From Tretioscincus oriximinensis (taxonomy: Eukaryota; Chordata; Lepidosauria; Squamata; Gymnophthalmidae): a stretch of DNA of 64,000 bases. The notes below the pieces were generated by a model. It was not told the origin of the DNA, did no database searches, and saw only the letters and a list, made by a program, of their open reading frames with translations. The stretch is taken from positions 261,064 through 325,063 of the forward strand of contig JAJVDF010000362.1 in assembly GCA_022410635.1 (NCBI GenBank), read 5' to 3'. Numbering within the stretch: position 1 is the first letter of the stretch; each line of letters begins with the position of its first letter. A program made the position numbers and the translations under genes. This document shows, piece by piece, positions 11,585-22,112 of this stretch.

Positions 11585-11894
11585 AAACTGACTGAATTAA
11601 AGTTCACATATGTTTATGCAAAAATAAACTGAAGGATTGCATTAATATGCAGGATTTTGAAAAGGAATGCTGCCCCAAATCATTGGGATATTTTGACTGA
11701 AACTTGCATCCATGCTTTACATTTACTGCAGCCTGCAATTTTATACCCTTCATAAAATACCCTGTATTTTTCTCCAACTTCTTCCCTCTAATCATATGTG
11801 GGGTTTTTTTTGCCTTCGCTTCCTTTTCTCTCTCTCTTTCTTTTCTTCCTCCCTCTCTTCATTTTCTCCCTCCTCCTCTTCCTACCCCCTGGGT
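11585..11894. other. Intergenic sequence with pyrimidine-rich tract
   Basis: Unique-looking sequence, then an almost pure C/T tract at about 11818-11889. The 152-codon plus-strand frame crossing this region is a low-complexity product of that tract, not a gene. Confidence 0.5.
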
Positions 11895-12165
11895 TTGCTA
11901 GACAGTTTCAAATTCCGTTACTGCAGCTGCTGCCATTCCGCTAAGCCAGAGGCCACAGCTGTAATTATCACAACTCAGATGCTTGGCCAACTTTCAAAAT
12001 GGTTTTGTTGTACCTGCTTCCATTCGGAGGCAACAGACACAGAAGTCTCCACAAACGCCACCTGTTGTGGAGAGGTGATTGTGATAATCATTACCCTACA
12101 CTGTATTTTTAATAATCATATATCAAACCTGAAGTTTCCATTCAGCAAATATTTCATTGACATTG
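11895..12165. other. Candidate conserved non-coding element
   Basis: High-complexity, non-repetitive sequence of balanced composition within AT-rich DNA. It has clustered developmental-type motifs: a CAGCTG E-box with CTGCAGCTGCTG near 11920, then CACAGCTGTAATTATCAC near 11952, and GTGATTGTGATAATCATTACC near 12077. There is no coding potential. The call rests on texture only. Confidence 0.3.
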
Positions 12166-12351
12166 AATGATTATTTTAAATCCCCCAAACAAAGTTCTAC
12201 ATATGATTTTGTGTTTTGTTTAGTGCAATAATTTGTTGTTACTATATTAAACAAGTATTGTGTTTTTAAATATTCATAAGATATATTGTACTTATAAAAA
12301 GTGACTGCTAGGTGAGCTTGCATTAATTGAATATATTCATTTATTCAGGAA

Positions 12352-12580
12352 TACATAAGTAAATAAGAAGAACACTGCTGGATCTGGTCACAGCCCATCT
12401 AGTCCAGCATTTTGCTTCTCACAGAAACCATTTAATTGCTTCTGAGCATTCTCAATTGACAATTAAAGGCAACTTACCTCTCTCTCCAATCTGGAAGCAG
12501 TAATTAGGCATTCATTCTAATAGCTGCAGTGCCAATATACCCAGCCTCCATGAATTTATCTAAACCTTTCTTAGCGGAGT
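12352..12580 (-). mobile_element. CR1 3'-UTR fragment (old)
   Basis: ATAAGAAGAACACTGCTGGA, then CAGCCCATCTAGTCCAGCAT, follows the layout of the 3' ends at 7.8 and 36.7 kb. It diverges afterwards into a different CR1 3' UTR ending about CCATGAATTTATCTAAACC. Confidence 0.75.
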
Positions 12581-13081
12581 TTGCTGCTTGGCACAAGATT
12601 CTTCCTGCCAGCTTGCTACCTGCCTTCCTACAGTGACTACTACTGGAGGATGGACGTAGAGAACAGCAGGAGTAGGAGAGAATGAATCATTTTCAAGCCT
12701 CAATTTGGTAGCAGGGCATTGGTCAATTTTGCAAGCAGTAAAGATGCATATTCNAATTTTAAAGACCAAGAAGCAGGAGATAAGCAAGTGAGATTATCAG
12801 TCACAATTATCTCAGCTTGCAAGACAACAGCAAGCTGATACTTTAAAGACATCCTTGGATACAAGTTTGGNTTTTCTATATTCAAAACTGAGATCTAACC
12901 AGAAGGGTGGGAAAATCACCTCTTCCAGTGTCTCTTTTAGACTACATTGAGATGACTTGGGTTTATAACTCTANCATATTTAGTGATTGATATGTTTGTA
13001 TTGTTTGATTATTTAATAGGTAAACTTTCGATAATTAAAATCATGGGCCATTCTGCATCAGTGCTGGGAGGCGTACCCTGG
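12581..13081. other. Unassigned intergenic sequence
   Basis: No gene or clear repeat seen. Confidence 0.4.
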
Positions 13082-13323
13082 ATGATAATATCCCTTCTTG
13101 TATGAGATATGCGGGATGCTTGTTACACATACCTCACACCTGATTTTCTCACTTTNAGGGCTTCGGGCTGGATGTGATGTCACTTCTGGCCCCTGCTTCT
13201 AGAAAGGTTGCCCCTGGGGCCTGAACTGACATCATTTGTGATGTCACTTCCAGGCATGGGACTCGAAGCGAGGTATACGCAATGACTATCCTGTGTATCT
13301 CATACAAGATGGGATATTATCAT
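13082..13323. mobile_element. Palindromic MITE, ATGATAATATCCC termini
   Basis: The left arm 13082-13134 and right arm 13270-13323 are inverted copies. They share ATGATAATATCCC, then TCTTGTATGAGATA, then GGAT, then ATACCTC when the right arm is reverse-complemented. The interior has two TGATGTCACTTC motifs. No coding capacity. No target duplication recognised. The region 26590-26830 shows related interior sequence. Confidence 0.65.
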
Positions 13324-13452
13324 ACAGTGTTCTGTTCTGTATATATACTTATGAATACTTTAAAATAGGAAAGCTTTACTTACAAATGGCACCATATACT
13401 GCTCTATTAGTAGACCTCCATGGTCCTGTCCCTACTGAGTCTTATTCTGTGN

Positions 13453-13826
13453 TATATCTTGGAATAGCAAAGGAAAGTATTTTTTCACCCAGAAGGTCAT
13501 CGGCCTGTGGAATTTACTTCCTGAAGAGGTAGTGGTAGCTAACAGCTTGGATAGTTTCAAGACAGGACTAGACAGGTTTATGGACACCAAAGGTATAAAT
13601 GGATACTAGGATGGATGTCTGGATGTTGCCTCTGGGATGGAGCAACAGGCAGGACTCCTGAAATACCATTTGCAGGGAGTCATGAACAGGTGCATATTTT
13701 GCTTTCCTCTGTTCGGACTGCCCAGGTGCATCTGGTGGGCCTCTGTGTGACACAGAATGCTGGACTTGATGNGCTGTGGCCTGATCCAGTATGGCTCTTC
13801 TTATGTTCTTATGTTCTTATGTACCA
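13453..13826 (+). mobile_element. CR1 3' end, C-terminal codons and 3' UTR
   Basis: Plus-strand match to the 3' end of the 36.7 kb CR1. It covers the last coding block (Phe-Phe-Thr-Gln-Arg-Val-type, Glu-Val-Val-Val-Ala-Asn-Ser-Leu-Asp-Ser-Phe-Lys-Thr), then the 3' UTR. It ends in GGCTCTTCTTATG plus two further TTCTTATG units. Strongly 5'-truncated. Confidence 0.93.
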
Positions 13827-14795
13827 TGTGAGACTATGGCAGGCCCCAAATATAGCATAGAATAATACTCAGTGGGGACAGAGTTTATGAGTGTTTCTGG
13901 ACTGAAATTAAGTAAAAAAATCATATCAACTTGTCTTATATTTTAGACTATAGTCCTGCTCGGTTTTTTAAAAAATGTTCTTGTAACTTTACTAATCTGA
14001 TAATCTAGCATATATCCAGGCAAATTTGTTTTAAATAGAAGAATGCGTGAACATATCCCTTACAGCAAACCTCACAGATATAAACATCCCACACACATAT
14101 GGTACATCAGGCTATTTTTGACTGAAGTAAAAAAAAAAGGGTATTGTGCTGTTTACATTGACTGAAGCATATTTTTAAGATTATATGAATAAAGAACAAC
14201 AGAAGATGTGGGGTGTCTTTCCTACTTGATCATAGCAAAAGGTTCAACATGAGAATAATTAACAGTGTAACTCAAACCCCAATATAGGAATAAGTAACAG
14301 GGGAATTCTTTTTGTCTCTTGCATCTCACAAGGCAGTTTTCTCCCCCAAACATCTTATGATCAGTCTTGGCATTTTGGACCCTCAGTTTTTTATTAGCTT
14401 ACAGACAGCAATGCCTGCAGCTAAAATGAACTGACATTTCAAAAGTTCTTGACATCATCTGAAAGAAAAGACATACAGATTACTGGATGACTTCAGCATA
14501 ATGGGGACGTTGTCTTTCTTGCATATCAGACTTTAGTTCTGGTTTGAATTATTTCTTTTTTTGCTTACCACAACTGCATGTTTCAAAAGGTCATGAGTTC
14601 ATTTGTGGCTAGCACCCTTTCCTTCATCTTGACACTGACATTTTCTGCAACTATCAAACTGCTACTGCCTTTAGCATCATGTAAGGAAATTTAACTGATT
14701 CGAGTGTACGTTTACCTGAAAGTAAACCATAGTGAGGTCAACAGGACTCACAACTGGAAAAACATTTGTAAAAGAACTTGACCTCTGCTTTCAGA
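13827..14795. other. Unassigned intergenic sequence
   Basis: No recognisable gene or repeat. Confidence 0.4.
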
Positions 14796-14824
14796 GAAAT
14801 AGCTGTTTCAGTCTGGTACTCCCT
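14796..14824 (-). mobile_element. Possible PLE 3'-terminal remnant
   Basis: TTTCAGAGAAATAGCTGTTT followed by CAGTCTGGTA matches the outer end of the PLE repeat (TTTCAGAGAAATAGCCGTGT, TAGTCTAGTA at 11366). The match ends after about 30 bases. Confidence 0.5.
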
Positions 14825-15370
14825 TCACATGTTTAAAACTGCATTGACACTAACTTCCAAATTACCCCATTTGCGAGCCCCCACATACCTTTATCCTTTT
14901 GCAGACAAAATCTTAAAGTCTTTAAATCCATGTACACAGACGAGCAGACTAAATAAGAAAATTAAATTCNGAGCATGCTCAGTTTGCAATTGTGCTTCTA
15001 CCCTAACTAACCAGGAAGTAGACAGATCCAATGTGAGATAGATGCGAGATCCTGCCTTCTTGCATTAATAAAGAGACACACTAGAGGGGTTGAGAAGAGG
15101 AATACTGGCCATTTCACAAATATCTCAAAAAAGAATCAGCAATTGGGAAATTCTGGTCCTTTGCACCTTCTTTTCTGATGCAATGTATTCCAAAAACTCA
15201 ATTAACACATGTGGCTGAAGAATCNCGATGTTGAAACATCATGGTAAGAACCAGGTAAGAAAACGTCCTGTGAAAGGGGCCTGGATCAAGAAAATCTAGC
15301 ATCTGCAGAAGCAGACTTCATTACGAAAGCTCGTCCCTGTTCTGCCCCGCAAGCTGTTTCACTATTTGGG
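14825..15370. other. Unassigned intergenic sequence
   Basis: No recognisable gene or repeat. Confidence 0.4.
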
Positions 15371-15803
15371 TGTCATTTTCTTGCCAGGGACAGAAGGTAA
15401 AACTCTCAAAAGTCATTTAAACAAAAAAGATTTATTTTAAAATGCAAAAATAAAGGTAGAAAACTGTTCCCTCCCAAGTCCTTTTTAAATACTTGCTTTC
15501 AGGTTTCTTCGAGTTCTTCTATTTCTTTCACAACTTTGACTTCTTTAAGAGTCTGTTTCACCACGTGGANGTTTGAAGCTTGCTCTTCTCCAGCTCTCCT
15601 ACACCCAAAATGAAACTTAACTGGGAAGGGGAGGAGATATAACTGAAATTAAGGACCTCCCTTCAGAATTCTTAAAGGGATAGGGTCTAAATAGGGTTCC
15701 CTCCCAAAATAACTAAACAGAAACAACTAAGTCCCACTCTAAACTATAGGGAGAGCTGGATAAAATAAAAAGGGAATTAATAAAGGTCTCTGGGGGCATG
15801 ACA
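15371..15803 (-). mobile_element. Possible solo LTR
   Basis: The segment is bounded by TGTCAT and ATGACA, the inverted TG...CA ends expected of an LTR. On the minus strand an AATAAATC polyadenylation signal lies about 58 bases before the 3' end, leaving a short U5-like part. A TATAGTTTAG element lies upstream. Length 433 bp is normal for an LTR. The 5-base flanks (TTGGG and GTCCC) do not match, so either the boundaries or the call may be off. Confidence 0.45.
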
Positions 15804-15877
15804 GTCCCACTTACTTTTTTCTTATTCATCTTTAAATGCTGAAAGAACCCTGTCTAGATTGACTTCTGTTTGTTCAT

Positions 15878-15972
15878 TTATTTGTTTTATTTGAGTATTA
15901 ATATCCCATCTTTCACGCAAAGACACTAGAATGGGCCACAAAAAATAAAAAGATAGAAACCAAAAGTAAGCT
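15878..15972 (-). mobile_element. Orphan L2-type 3' tail
   Basis: TTGTTTTATTTGAGTATTAA, then TATCCCATCTTTCACGCAAA and an A-rich run, resembles the L2 tail at 2175-2280 (TATACCCC..., CCCAAAGG..., A-rich). Confidence 0.5.
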
Positions 15973-15989
15973 ATGATTTATTCATTGCT

Positions 15990-16135
15990 TATTTTTTCTG
16001 ATATATTTGAATATTCCAAAATAAAGCCTGTCTGGCAGCTTTATCCTAGAATAACTATGCTTAATTCTGGAATATTGAAACAGAATAAGCCCCCCCTCCA
16101 CTTGACATTTTCCTACCTGGATGTTACATCATTAT
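15990..16135. mobile_element. Possible decayed copy of the TTTATTCCAGAATAT MITE family
   Basis: It contains ATTCCAAAATAAAGCCTGTC, TTATCCTAGAATA and TTCTGGAATATTG, motifs shared in order with the copies at 19.3, 34.2 and 46.3 kb. Ends are not clear. Confidence 0.3.
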
Positions 16136-16914
16136 TGTTCCACCAAATGTGCAAATGGAGTTTTCCCCATCACAATGCATTAGTGAAGAAGATGTGAGGA
16201 ATCATAATTTTTTGATTGCTGATTCTTTCAGACGTCTTTGCAAAAGGTTCTGTATCTCTCTTCTCAAGCCTTCATAGGGATCTTTGTTAAAGGGAAATGG
16301 CAGGCTCTCAAAAGAGGACTCCAGCACAAGAGAGAGAGTGAAAATGGAGAAGCTCATACAGAGTATTCTTCTTGTTATTAAGCTCATATGCTTTATGGTT
16401 TACTTGAGAAATGGTGAAAGTACATATGGCAGGGCTCNGGATTGGGTGATTTCAGAACTTAATCTGCTGTTGAGGTTTTTAACATGTTGTGGGGCGAGGA
16501 CGTAAGTCAGCAATATCTGGATGCAGCCACAACCCCAACCAGAGCAATAATAAAGGGATATTGAGGATGAGAGAGCTGCAGCTTTCATGTGTATGGAAAA
16601 ATGGAATTTTCAGCAGATGTTGCAAGTGCTATAAGATGCATATATTATAATTTCCTCTTTTCCATGCCCATTAAAGTTACAGCACTGTTATCCTAGTTTA
16701 CTTATGTCAATCCTTACTACCGATGCAGTGTAATACTGAGGCTGCATCCCCATGAAGGATTTTTATTGGGAGGGTACTTACATCAGGCTTAATCCACCCC
16801 ATGGGTTCTTGAGTTTTCCAGTTGCTGCTGTTTGTCCAACTTTTCTAAAATCATGGAGTCTTCCATTGTAGAAAAATGTTAAATCTCACGAGACTTCAAG
16901 GCTAGTTGTAAAGG
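16136..16914. other. Unassigned intergenic sequence
   Basis: A TGAGGCTGCATCC near 16737 repeats the terminal motif of the MITE at 19344, but no second end was found. Nothing else recognised. Confidence 0.35.
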
Positions 16915-17010
16915 TTCATTGAATATCAGCTTGCACAAAATGCTNGGAATTGTAGTGAAATAAGTACAGCATTGACTTATGGACATGTGATGTCACGAGA
17001 ATACAAGGAA
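16915..17010. repeat. Decayed interspersed repeat shared with 5.4 kb
   Basis: GCTTGCACAAAATGCTNGGA, ATTGTAGTGA, then CTTATGGACATG correspond in order to 5366-5430. Same tentative hAT-related family. Confidence 0.4.
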
Positions 17011-18002
17011 ATGTAACGGGAAACCAGGAAACTGGAAAATTGAAGCTAGATAGGGCAGAATCATGAATGTGTTTTTCCAGATTAAAAATAAATAACAAAA
17101 CAAAACACATNATGGGGAGGCACTCAGAGTCTGGCTGAAGTTGTCATATGAGGATGCAAGCTTGGCTGCAATAATTGAAAACAGTCTTTATTGGTACTTG
17201 GTTATTGAAAGGGCATTTCAACATCACAGTTGGCTTACCATAGATAATAACAATTTATATATTTTATTATACTGCATTGTATTATGAAATTTCTGCATAT
17301 CTTAACAATAAATAAAGTTTCAGATAAAGTGCAATTCCCCATGAACCATACTATATATTCTATTGGACATTTTTATTTTTGTTTATTGTTATGTGCTGTA
17401 TTTGAGCCAATTGAAAACCTATAATGCAAGGAACACAATACACTTTACAGGCATTCATTAAGACTCCTAGCAGAGTGGAAACGCAGGTAAGTATTATTAT
17501 TGCCATAACCATTTTGCAAAATGGTTATATGCAGACAAGAAATTGTTCAGTGACTTAAGGCAAGACATATAATGAATCAATAAATGAGTCAAAATACAAG
17601 AGTTGGCTGCAGGGTCTTGTATTCTAACCATTTGTGTTTATTTTTTCCTCCCATTTGGAATATAAAATACCAAAGTAACTGATGTCATAGAGAGACAAAG
17701 AGAAAGAGAAAAAGAATGAAACGGCAATTGTAAAAATGCTGAGGAATTTATAACTGTGCATAGCTGAAGAGTTTGTTAATTGTTCATAATTCTAAGTAGT
17801 GTTAATCCTTTCTGTGATGGTTGGATATGTATGAAACTGTTGTCCAGATAAACACAAGAATGAGTGGGGGAAGCATCAAAATCAGTATTTATCTGAGTGA
17901 TTGCTAATGTAGTGTAATAGTTGTGCAATACTATACAGTACAGAAATTCATATCTATTTAGTTGCATATTTTTATTAGAAGGAAGGAAAGAAAACATTTC
18001 TT
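17011..18002. other. Unassigned AT-rich sequence
   Basis: No gene recognised. A purine-rich AGAGAAAGAGAAAAAGAA tract lies near 17697. Confidence 0.4.
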
Positions 18003-18180
18003 TATTATTGATGTTTTTATTAAGATTTTAGTGTAACAATTAAANTTATATTCAATAATTCTACAAAACAACATTTTTATCCTTTATATATTTCAACCAA
18101 ATCCAACCCTCTTAAGCCTCTCCCCCTCCCCTGCTGGCCATATTATCATGTATTATCATGAAAAGTCTTATGCTTTAAAC
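18003..18180 (-). mobile_element. Probable L1 3'-UTR fragment
   Basis: TTATTATTGATGTTTTTATT at the left end, then a C-rich TCTCCCCCTCCCC block at 18119-18131, follows the same order as the 3' UTR of the minus-strand L1 at 29.85 kb (T-rich end, then a C-rich tract about 170 bases in). Coding sequence is absent. Confidence 0.45.
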
Positions 18181-18591
18181 AAAATATCAGTAAAATAAGC
18201 TACCTTTGAAATTAAGAAAAAAATAATTTTATTAATGGAAAATATTGGGATAAAGTACAATTACGGGGAATACATATGTCTGTAGCAGACTATTATATAG
18301 CTAAACATTCTTCTATTCCACTCCTCAGAACCCTTATGCTTTGGCAGAGATAGAGAAAAAATGGCTTAGCTTTGGATGAATAATATTTTTTCCAAACACA
18401 CAGTGAGAATGAAGAATTATTTTTCCATTATCCTTAGAATCACCAGTTTATTCATCCTTGAATTGTATGTGGGTAAATACAAGAAACTAAGTAACCACAC
18501 TCCCAAACCCTATACCTTCTGGTGACATGAAAATCTGGAAGTTTAGTAAAGGCCGAGTACAAATGTGAGACCAACAAAATGTTCCTTATTA
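18181..18591. other. Unassigned AT-rich sequence
   Basis: No gene or clear repeat. Confidence 0.35.
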
Positions 18592-18919
18592 CCAGTTTGG
18601 TGTTGAGGTTAGAGTGTGGTTCTCTTAGCTGATAGCCTCCTTGTTTGAATCTGCATTCCTGCATGAAGCCAGCTGGGCTAGTTACGTTCTTTAGAGCTCT
18701 CTCAGCCCCACCTACTTCAGAAGGTGTCAATTGTAAAGAAAATAAGTCAATTTCAGAGAAAGAAGAAGTAGATGTGTCTACGAAAGCTTATGCCACCCAC
18801 TTTCCTCAAGTTAGTCTCAAAGTGCTGCTAGCTCCTTTNAAAAAAAAGAAGGTTAGATAAGTTCCTTTGATTCCCTTTGGTTAAGAAAAGTGGGGTATAA
18901 AAACGAACTCTCCTCCTAA
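18592..18919 (+). mobile_element. Sauria-type tRNA-derived SINE, interrupted by a PLE fragment
   Basis: It starts CCAGTTTGGTGTTGAGG and carries a B-box-like TTGTTTGAATCTGC near 18642. The conserved body ATGAAGCCAGCTGGGC, then TTAGAGCTCTCTCAGCCCCA, follows, and it ends GAAAAGTGGGGTATAAAAAC. These are hallmarks of squamate tRNA-SINEs whose 3' ends resemble a LINE tail. The PLE fragment at 18747-18838 splits the body from the tail. Confidence 0.85.
18747..18838 (+). mobile_element. PLE 3'-terminal unit inserted in a SINE
   Basis: TCAATTTCAGAGAAA, the outer terminus in inverted orientation, is joined directly to GAAGAAGTAGATGTGTCTAC and the rest of the sense 3' unit through GTTAGTCTCAAAGTGCTGCT and AGCTCCTTT. 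It is therefore a foldback reduced to 15 bases on its inverted arm. Flanks AAAGAAAATAAG and AAAAAAAAGAAG may be a decayed target duplication. Confidence 0.8.
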
Positions 18920-19340
18920 AATATGGTTGCTCCAGCGTAGAGAACTATCATATTGTTAAAAATAACAATAAGGCAAAACTGAAGGACATATGCCCGAGCC
19001 AGTAATTAAAAGTCTTAAATAACATAAACAAGATTTTCCTCAGAAATCAGATAGAATATGGCCAAAATAGTACTATAGTGTGACAGCTGGGTAACAGCTG
19101 GGAGCAACATTTGGGTTGCTGGATCTGCACTCCAGCAAGGCTATTTCTAAGGCCAACAGACTGCCTTAGGGGTTGCTGAAATTCATTCTCCTGCAATGGA
19201 ATGCACTCTTTCACATCTGTCTGAGCCTATCTGGAACAAGGCAAGTTCCATGGTCTCATTTCCTCTGCTTGTACTTTGCTGCATAACCCAATTTAAGTAA
19301 ATTTCAAAACACAGGTGCCTGGACCAAGTCACAATGTGAC
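18920..19340. other. Unassigned sequence
   Basis: No recognisable feature. Confidence 0.35.
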
Positions 19341-19343
19341 TGA

Positions 19344-19495
19344 AGNTGCATCCACACATCACCTATTTATTCTACTATATTCTGCAATAAAGCATGTATA
19401 TTCTGGAATAAACCAGTCCACACAGTGCTTTATTGTGGAATATTGTGGAATATTCCCCTACGGTAGTGNAATAAAAGTGTTGTGTGGATGCAGCC
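19344..19495. mobile_element. Palindromic MITE, GGCTGCATCC termini, TGA target duplication
   Basis: A 152-bp near-palindrome. The left end AGNTGCATCCACACATCAC and the right end GTGTTGTGTGGATGCAGCC are inverted copies, followed inward by TTTATTC.ACTA and by ATTCTGGAATA or TGGAATATTG. TGA flanks both sides (19341-19343 and 19496-19498). A 3-bp duplication suggests a PIF/Harbinger-like origin, which is tentative. Related copies lie near 34.2, 46.3 and 63.2 kb. Confidence 0.75.
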
Positions 19496-19498
19496 TGA

Positions 19499-21113
19499 GT
19501 CTTCCAAATATTGCTTACTAGGGAAGAAGAAGTATCTCTTCCAGTGTCTTGCATAGTTCATAGACTGAAATAGCACAATAATAAAATCAGCATGTTAGAA
19601 GCAATTACAATAGAAATAAATATACTCTGCATGGTAGCAGATATAGTGACAGAAATTCTTCCTTATATCTGCATCTTTTATGACAAGAAAAATCTCTGCC
19701 AAAGTTAACTTTTGATTATTATTTTTTTAATCACATTGGGTCTTGGTTCCTTTAAACAAACTTTATGTATTCCTGGCATTTAAAAAAAATTAAATTATGC
19801 CTTGGGTTATACAAGACATTTCTAACCATTTTTAGGATCTCTTACATTGTGCTATCAATGTCTCCCACTTATTTCATAACTTTTAAGTACCTCCATTAAG
19901 CTGCTTTAAATCCTTTTTGTCTTCAATGAAAAACTAATTATAGCTCCCCGAAGACCTTCGTTGGCTCAAAAAAATATAATTTATTGATTAATTCAGATTC
20001 CAAAGAATTCCGGTGAGTGCCATCTCATTTCCAATTCACTCGGTTTCTTTGAAAACTGAATTCTATGACTGTAAAGTTTTGGCCTGCCAGTTATTCCTTT
20101 CAGGCTTCCGTAGGGGTGCCAGNGCAGGTTTTCCAATGTAATAGTATTGTGATATGCTGTTCCAGCATGTAATTTTAAACTGCTGTCAAGGCAGCNAGAA
20201 TTTCAGGAGATCTGCAAAGATCTTCCATGGCCGAGGATCCTTGAGTTTGCTTCTAGCTCTGGTAGAGGAACCAGAATGAGCCCCAAGGATCATAATTCCT
20301 GGTTATGTATGCAAGTGGAAACACGTGCAAAACCAGGATTTATTTATTTTTTTAAAAAAAACTGCACCGTCTGAACTTGCTCAGTAATTGCTTGGTGTAG
20401 CTCCACTGTTTTTCTGCCTTGTNAGGCTGCTGAATCAATTTTCCAATTCACATTTACTCTCCTAGTGTGAACACAGCCTCTGTGAGGCAGTGGGAAGTAA
20501 AAGCATAAGTCCTNTAGTGTGCTTTAAAAATAAATATCATCATAATAAAGTCTAGGTGATCCTCTCTGTCTCTCTCCCTCTCTCTCTCATTCCCTTCGTT
20601 AAGTACCAGAAAGTTCAATCATTGGTTCAATTGAAATACGATAATTTAAACCCGATAAATTTTCAGCTCTATGCCCTGTTATAAAAAAACTGTTCTATAC
20701 TAATAAACTAGGTAAAGTGTGATTATGAGAGTTTGGTTATCTTGTTGGTACCTAAAATGTAAATTATAGACTTAGTATCCAGTAAACCTTTGTCTTTCAT
20801 GATAGAGGTAAGCCAGTGTGATATACTGCTGAACTGAAAATGGAGATGACCCAGGTTCATCTTGTAACTAAGTAAGGGATGACTCTGGAAAACATACCTG
20901 TATTCCAACTTAACTTCTCTCAAGGTGTTTCTGTAAGGACACATACACAGAGGGAACACACACAGAGAGAGAACAGTTAAGTGCTTAAGTAGCAAGATAT
21001 GGTTTTTTAAAAAACNAAAAACCAGCTTTGCTTCATTAAAAATGGAGATTTCTTTTGTAGTCCATCCATTCATAATAGGATATCATTCATGGCATAACAT
21101 TTAAAACTAACAA
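19499..21113. other. Unassigned AT-rich sequence
   Basis: No gene recognised. (CT)n at about 20572-20590. Imperfect hairpin CCTGGTTATGTATGCA/GTGCAAAACCAGG at about 20299-20337, possibly part of an old MITE. Confidence 0.4.
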
Positions 21114-21180
21114 AATAGAAGGGAAGGAAGGAAGCAAAGAAAAAAGGAAAGAAGGAAAAGAAAGAGAAAGAGAGAAAGGG
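21114..21180. repeat. Polypurine tract (GGAA/GAAA-rich)
   Basis: About 66 bases of nearly pure purine with a single pyrimidine near 21135. Confidence 0.9.
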
Positions 21181-21604
21181 AACAAATTTGGTTTTTTGAA
21201 TAATTTATCAATCCTTTGTTTTTATTTTTAAAGAACAAAGAAATCTCCACTTTCAGGCTTCTCAGAAGCCTTTCAGTACCCTAAAACTTGCATTCCCTTC
21301 CCTTGTTAGCATGGTAATGCTGAATGTCTGAGAAAGACCAGAACACAAAGTTCATATCAAAGGATAAGGATCATGCCTGATAATACTATTATGAGATTAT
21401 ATTGCATCTCATAGTATCCAGGTACCAGTACGTAACCTGATATATTACTGAAACTCTGGACCTGTTTCCACTTTCAGCTGGAAGCAACAGTACCTGGGCT
21501 GGAAAGGCATGAGTCTTCCACATTTCCATTTTGGAAAAAGGAAGCACCATTTTCTGTGGTGGTACTTCTGTGCAGAGTGTTAGAAAGTTCAGCTCAGCAT
21601 GGCT

Positions 21605-21658
21605 TGTAACAGAATAAGTCCTAGTGCTCTAGTTCTGTAACAGAATAAGTCCTAGTGC
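21605..21658. repeat. Tandem duplication, 23 of 31 bases
   Basis: A 23-base unit starting TGTAACAGAATAAGTCCTAG occurs at 21605-21627 and identically at 21636-21658, separated by 8 bases. Confidence 0.95.
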
Positions 21659-22056
21659 ATTTTGAACCAGAGATTAATGGGAATTTCTCAACTGTTGGTA
21701 GCCATTTCTGCAGTCAGACAAATTACTGGTAGAAAGGAATGACTTACATACAATACAACCAATATTTTATTTTCTTCTTTATAGTTTTTATGGCGTTTGG
21801 GATCATTTTTTAAAAAAACTTTTTTTAATATCAATGGGAAAGGGAATTATAATTGAAAAGAGTGATACAAGAGTGACACTACATAACAACTGTCCCAAAT
21901 TCTTGAACTTTAACTTCCTTAAAATTTTCATCTATCTCATCTCCTGTTAAAGACAGAAGGAGATCCTGCTTAGAGCATTNCTATCTGCTTTATTCAAAAG
22001 CAGAGTTGTCATTCTGCCAACAAGTTTGCATAGGCAAAGCAGTTTCTAGGAATGCA
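21659..22056. other. Unassigned AT-rich sequence
   Basis: No recognisable feature. Confidence 0.35.
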
Positions 22057-22112
22057 GTTAGTACCACCTTAAAGATTAACAGGCAAACAAATTGGCAGCA
22101 TAAACTTCCAGA
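22057..22112 (-). mobile_element. Old PLE 3'-terminal remnant
   Basis: GTTAGTACCACCTTAAAGAT, TAACAGG, then TGGCAGCATAAACTTCC follows the order of the PLE unit read on the opposite strand (AGCAC.TTGAGACTAAC, then TGGCATAAGCTTTC). Strongly diverged. Confidence 0.5.

Noticed and set aside
11712..12170. 152-codon open frame
   Set aside because: Its middle is the translation of a C/T tract (Ser/Leu/Phe runs) and it overlaps a likely non-coding element.
18640..18660. tRNA-like B box
   Set aside because: Part of a tRNA-derived SINE, not a tRNA gene. No cloverleaf acceptor stem.
20290..20340. CCTGGTT...AACCAGG hairpin as a functional RNA
   Set aside because: Short imperfect hairpin in AT-rich DNA, more likely a MITE remnant. 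No further support.
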